From: DAXETY01 sp051155755
GTDB lineage: Bacteria > Desulfobacterota > Desulfobacteria > Desulfobacterales > SG8-13
Direction: 5' to 3'
Assembly: GCA_051155755.1 (NCBI GenBank)
Contig: DAXETY010000056.1
Location: 35,816-99,815, forward strand
Length of the DNA stretch: 64,000 bases
The stretch's first letter is position 1. Every line of letters begins with the position of its first letter. Positions 62,720-64,000 of this stretch are shown piece after piece. The position numbers and the translations under genes were made by a program. Under the pieces are notes generated by a model. That model searched no databases. It saw only the letters and a program-made list of their open reading frames with translations, and was not told the origin of the DNA.

Positions 62720-62752
62720 GCCGGTGAGCGTTTACCGGCCCCGGGGCTTTTT
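62720..62752 (+). terminator. Possible terminator after the enoyl-CoA hydratase gene
   Basis: GCCGGT/ACCGGC is followed by GCCCCGGGGC and TTTTT. It lies about 120 bp beyond the stop; the second stem has almost no loop. Confidence 0.4.
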
Positions 62753-62837
62753 GCTGCGCCGGATGCCCGTCCCGGCTTGAATCCTTTCGATAAATCCTTA
62801 CCTTGCATCGAAATAACCGTGTGGTCAGAGCCGGAAC

Positions 62838-63089
62838 ATGACGAAACCAAGATCGACTTTTCAATTGGTGTGGGGGATTGCGCTGGTACTGGCCGGGATC
62901 GGCGTGTTGTACCGGATCCCGCAGGTAATGCCCCGGATCATGGAAATCGAGCAGTTTGCCGCCGCCAAGGGATTCATCTATTTTTGCCTGTACCTGATGG
63001 CAGGGATCCTGATCCTCGGCGGCGGCCGCAAGATCTACGCTTATTTTCGTTCCGATTCCCGTAATGATGCCGGCTCGATGATGGATTGA
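62838..63089 (+). CDS. Small two-helix membrane protein
   Basis: The 83 aa contain two hydrophobic helices (about residues 8-26 and 45-63) with a short amphipathic linker and a polar, charged C-terminus. No family is recognised. It is flanked by repeats on its 3' side. The membrane pattern and codon use support it as real. Confidence 0.6.
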   Translation: MTKPRSTFQLVWGIALVLAGIGVLYRIPQVMPRIMEIEQFAAAKGFIYFCLYLMAGILILGGGRKIYAYFRSDSRNDAGSMMD

Positions 63090-63236
63090 CGCAAGCCGGT
63101 CCGGGCCGATGCGACTGCCGCCGCTTGCCTTCCCAGTGTGGAAACCGCAACCGGGTGTGACTCACAATCGGTGCAATGAATGCACCGGAGTCTTCCGGCG
63201 CGGCGACGGCAAACCGTTGTGGATGACCACCGCGGT

Positions 63237-63310
63237 GATTCTTGCCCAAACCGGGTGCTATGCACCCGGTGCAAGTTCAAGCCACCCGCTTTGCGGGTGG
63301 TTGTTGACTC
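63237..63310 (-). repeat. Short (internally deleted) copy of the multi-hairpin (IS200/IS605-like) element
   Basis: On the minus strand it joins the left hairpin CCACCCGC/GCGGGTGG directly to the right-end GAACTTGCACCGGGTGC... hairpin and GGGCAAGAATC. The internal hairpins are missing; recombination between two TTGAA(T/C)TT stretches would explain the deletion. It ends 27 bp before the S51-like start. Confidence 0.7.
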
Positions 63311-63337
63311 ACAATTTCCACATAAACAGGATATAAA

Positions 63338-64000
63338 ATGGCGTCCAAGAAGGGCACACTGGTGTTGATGGGCTCCGGCGAGCTGACCGCGACCATGGTC
63401 GAGGTGCACAAAGAGCTGTTGGCCGCCCGGGGACCTTCTCCGCAAGCCGTTTTCCTCGACACGCCCGCCGGTTTTCAACTTAACGTGGACCAGATATCCC
63501 GCAATGCCGTCGCCTATTTCCGCCGTCATGTGGGTCATCACCTGCAGGTGGCCTCCTTTCACTCCCGGGCCACCGACAGCGAATACCAGGCCGAGCGGGC
63601 CTTTCGGACGCTGCGCCAGGCCGACTACGTTCTGATCGGGCCCGGCAGTCCCACCTACGCGGTTCGCCAGTTGCTCGCCAGCCCCGTGCCGGATATCTTC
63701 GAAGAGATCATCCGCAAAGGCGGCTGCGTGGTGTTTGCCAGCGCTGCGGCGCTGACGGCCGGCACCCGTACCCTGCCGGTCTATGAAATCTACAAGGTCG
63801 GCGAATCGCCGCACTGGAAAGACGGACTGGACTTGCTCGGGCGCTTTGGATTTCACTGGGTGGTGATCCCGCACTGGAACAACGCCGAAGGCGGCACCCA
63901 CGACACCCGGTTCTGCTTCATGGGACAACCCCGGTTCGCGCATCTGCAGTCATTGCTGCCGGCCGGCACGACCGTCGTCGGCCTGGACGAACACACCGCC
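63338..64000 (+). CDS. Peptidase S51-like / class I glutamine-amidotransferase-like protein (partial, runs off the end)
   Basis: At least 221 codons are open to the window edge from ATG 63338. The fold matches the type 1 GATase-like peptidase S51 group (cyanophycinase, dipeptidase E): LVLMGSGELTATM, LIGPGSPTYAVRQL and VVFASAAALTAGT in the place of the nucleophile elbow, usually GTSAGA. The Ser is kept but the neighbouring Gly is changed, so the activity is uncertain. HWNNAEGGTHDTRF provides a possible His/Glu. It starts 27 bp after a repeat element. Confidence 0.8.
   Translation, partial: MASKKGTLVLMGSGELTATMVEVHKELLAARGPSPQAVFLDTPAGFQLNVDQISRNAVAYFRRHVGHHLQVASFHSRATDSEYQAERAFRTLRQADYVLIGPGSPTYAVRQLLASPVPDIFEEIIRKGGCVVFASAAALTAGTRTLPVYEIYKVGESPHWKDGLDLLGRFGFHWVVIPHWNNAEGGTHDTRFCFMGQPRFAHLQSLLPAGTTVVGLDEHTA

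Overview
The window reads as a stretch of ordinary chromosome from a sulfate-reducing member of the Desulfobacterota, most likely the Desulfosarcina/Desulfobacteraceae group. That placement is an inference. It rests on the GC-rich but AT-spiked base composition, the housekeeping gene order (dnaG-rpoD; nif3-like gene, zinc-ribbon gene, rnpB), the PII/ammonium transporter pair behind a sigma-54 promoter, the AmmeMemoRadiSam genes, membrane spermidine-synthase-like proteins, and the abundance of small intergenic repeats. No phage, integrase, complete insertion sequence, rRNA operon or CRISPR array is visible.

Layout. 1-3.1 kb: tail of a probable dynamin-like protein, a YcaO-TPR protein, tRNA-Ala. 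3.6-6.9 kb: a radical SAM protein, a GAF-SpoIIE phosphatase, an intergenic region with terminator hairpins, and a small Cys-rich ORF. 7.1-9.2 kb: hisB, a lipoprotein gene and hisA. 9.4-13.6 kb: dnaG, rpoD and a tRNA(CAU). 13.7-16.0 kb: nif3-like gene, zinc-ribbon coiled-coil gene, RNase P RNA. 16.1-18.7 kb: HPr-fusion gene, ispD and a LOG/TIGR00725 gene. 18.9-24.0 kb: a thioredoxin-reductase-like fusion, an aminotransferase, a Nudix hydrolase, a methyltransferase and an alpha/beta hydrolase. 24.3-30.3 kb: nucleoside transporter, small zinc ribbon, UspA, ferritin-like protein, YheT-like hydrolase, cytidylate-kinase-like protein and an unknown gene. 30.6-32.5 kb: PII (glnK/glnB) and amtB. 32.5-40.5 kb: DUF218, WrbA, a 72-aa protein, a membrane spermidine-synthase-like protein with exported Pcm, two bactofilins, a membrane-anchored MA-type peptidase and a membrane protein. 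40.8-45.8 kb: the AmmeMemoRadiSam set (Tat-signal AmrS, a second membrane spermidine-synthase-like protein, and an AmrB-AmrA fusion with a Sec signal). 46.1-49.9 kb: an overlapping operon of J-domain, Mut7-C, ATP-grasp and dGTPase-like genes, then UPF0280. 50.1-56.1 kb: LapA-like gene, mutS, N-acetylmuramoyl-L-alanine amidase, EamA transporter. 56.2-64 kb: GNAT, an SDR-aminotransferase pair, DUF2062, DUF2177, PilZ-SpoIIE phosphatase, enoyl-CoA hydratase, a small membrane protein, and the start of a peptidase S51-like gene.

Most genes form short operons with ATGA-type overlaps. Good sigma-70 promoters are visible before dnaG, the thioredoxin-reductase fusion, the small zinc-ribbon gene, rnpB and tRNA-Ala. 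A textbook -24/-12 sigma-54 promoter precedes the PII-amtB pair.

The least explained content is intergenic. At least five small repeat families occur in 64 kb: a multi-hairpin element resembling IS200/IS605 ends, a roughly 20-bp terminator-like hairpin repeat, a 109-bp palindromic MITE, a terminal-inverted-repeat MITE, and in-phase heptamer arrays. The protein-level highlight is the AmmeMemoRadiSam set, in which both soluble components carry export signals and are encoded either side of a polytopic spermidine-synthase-like protein.
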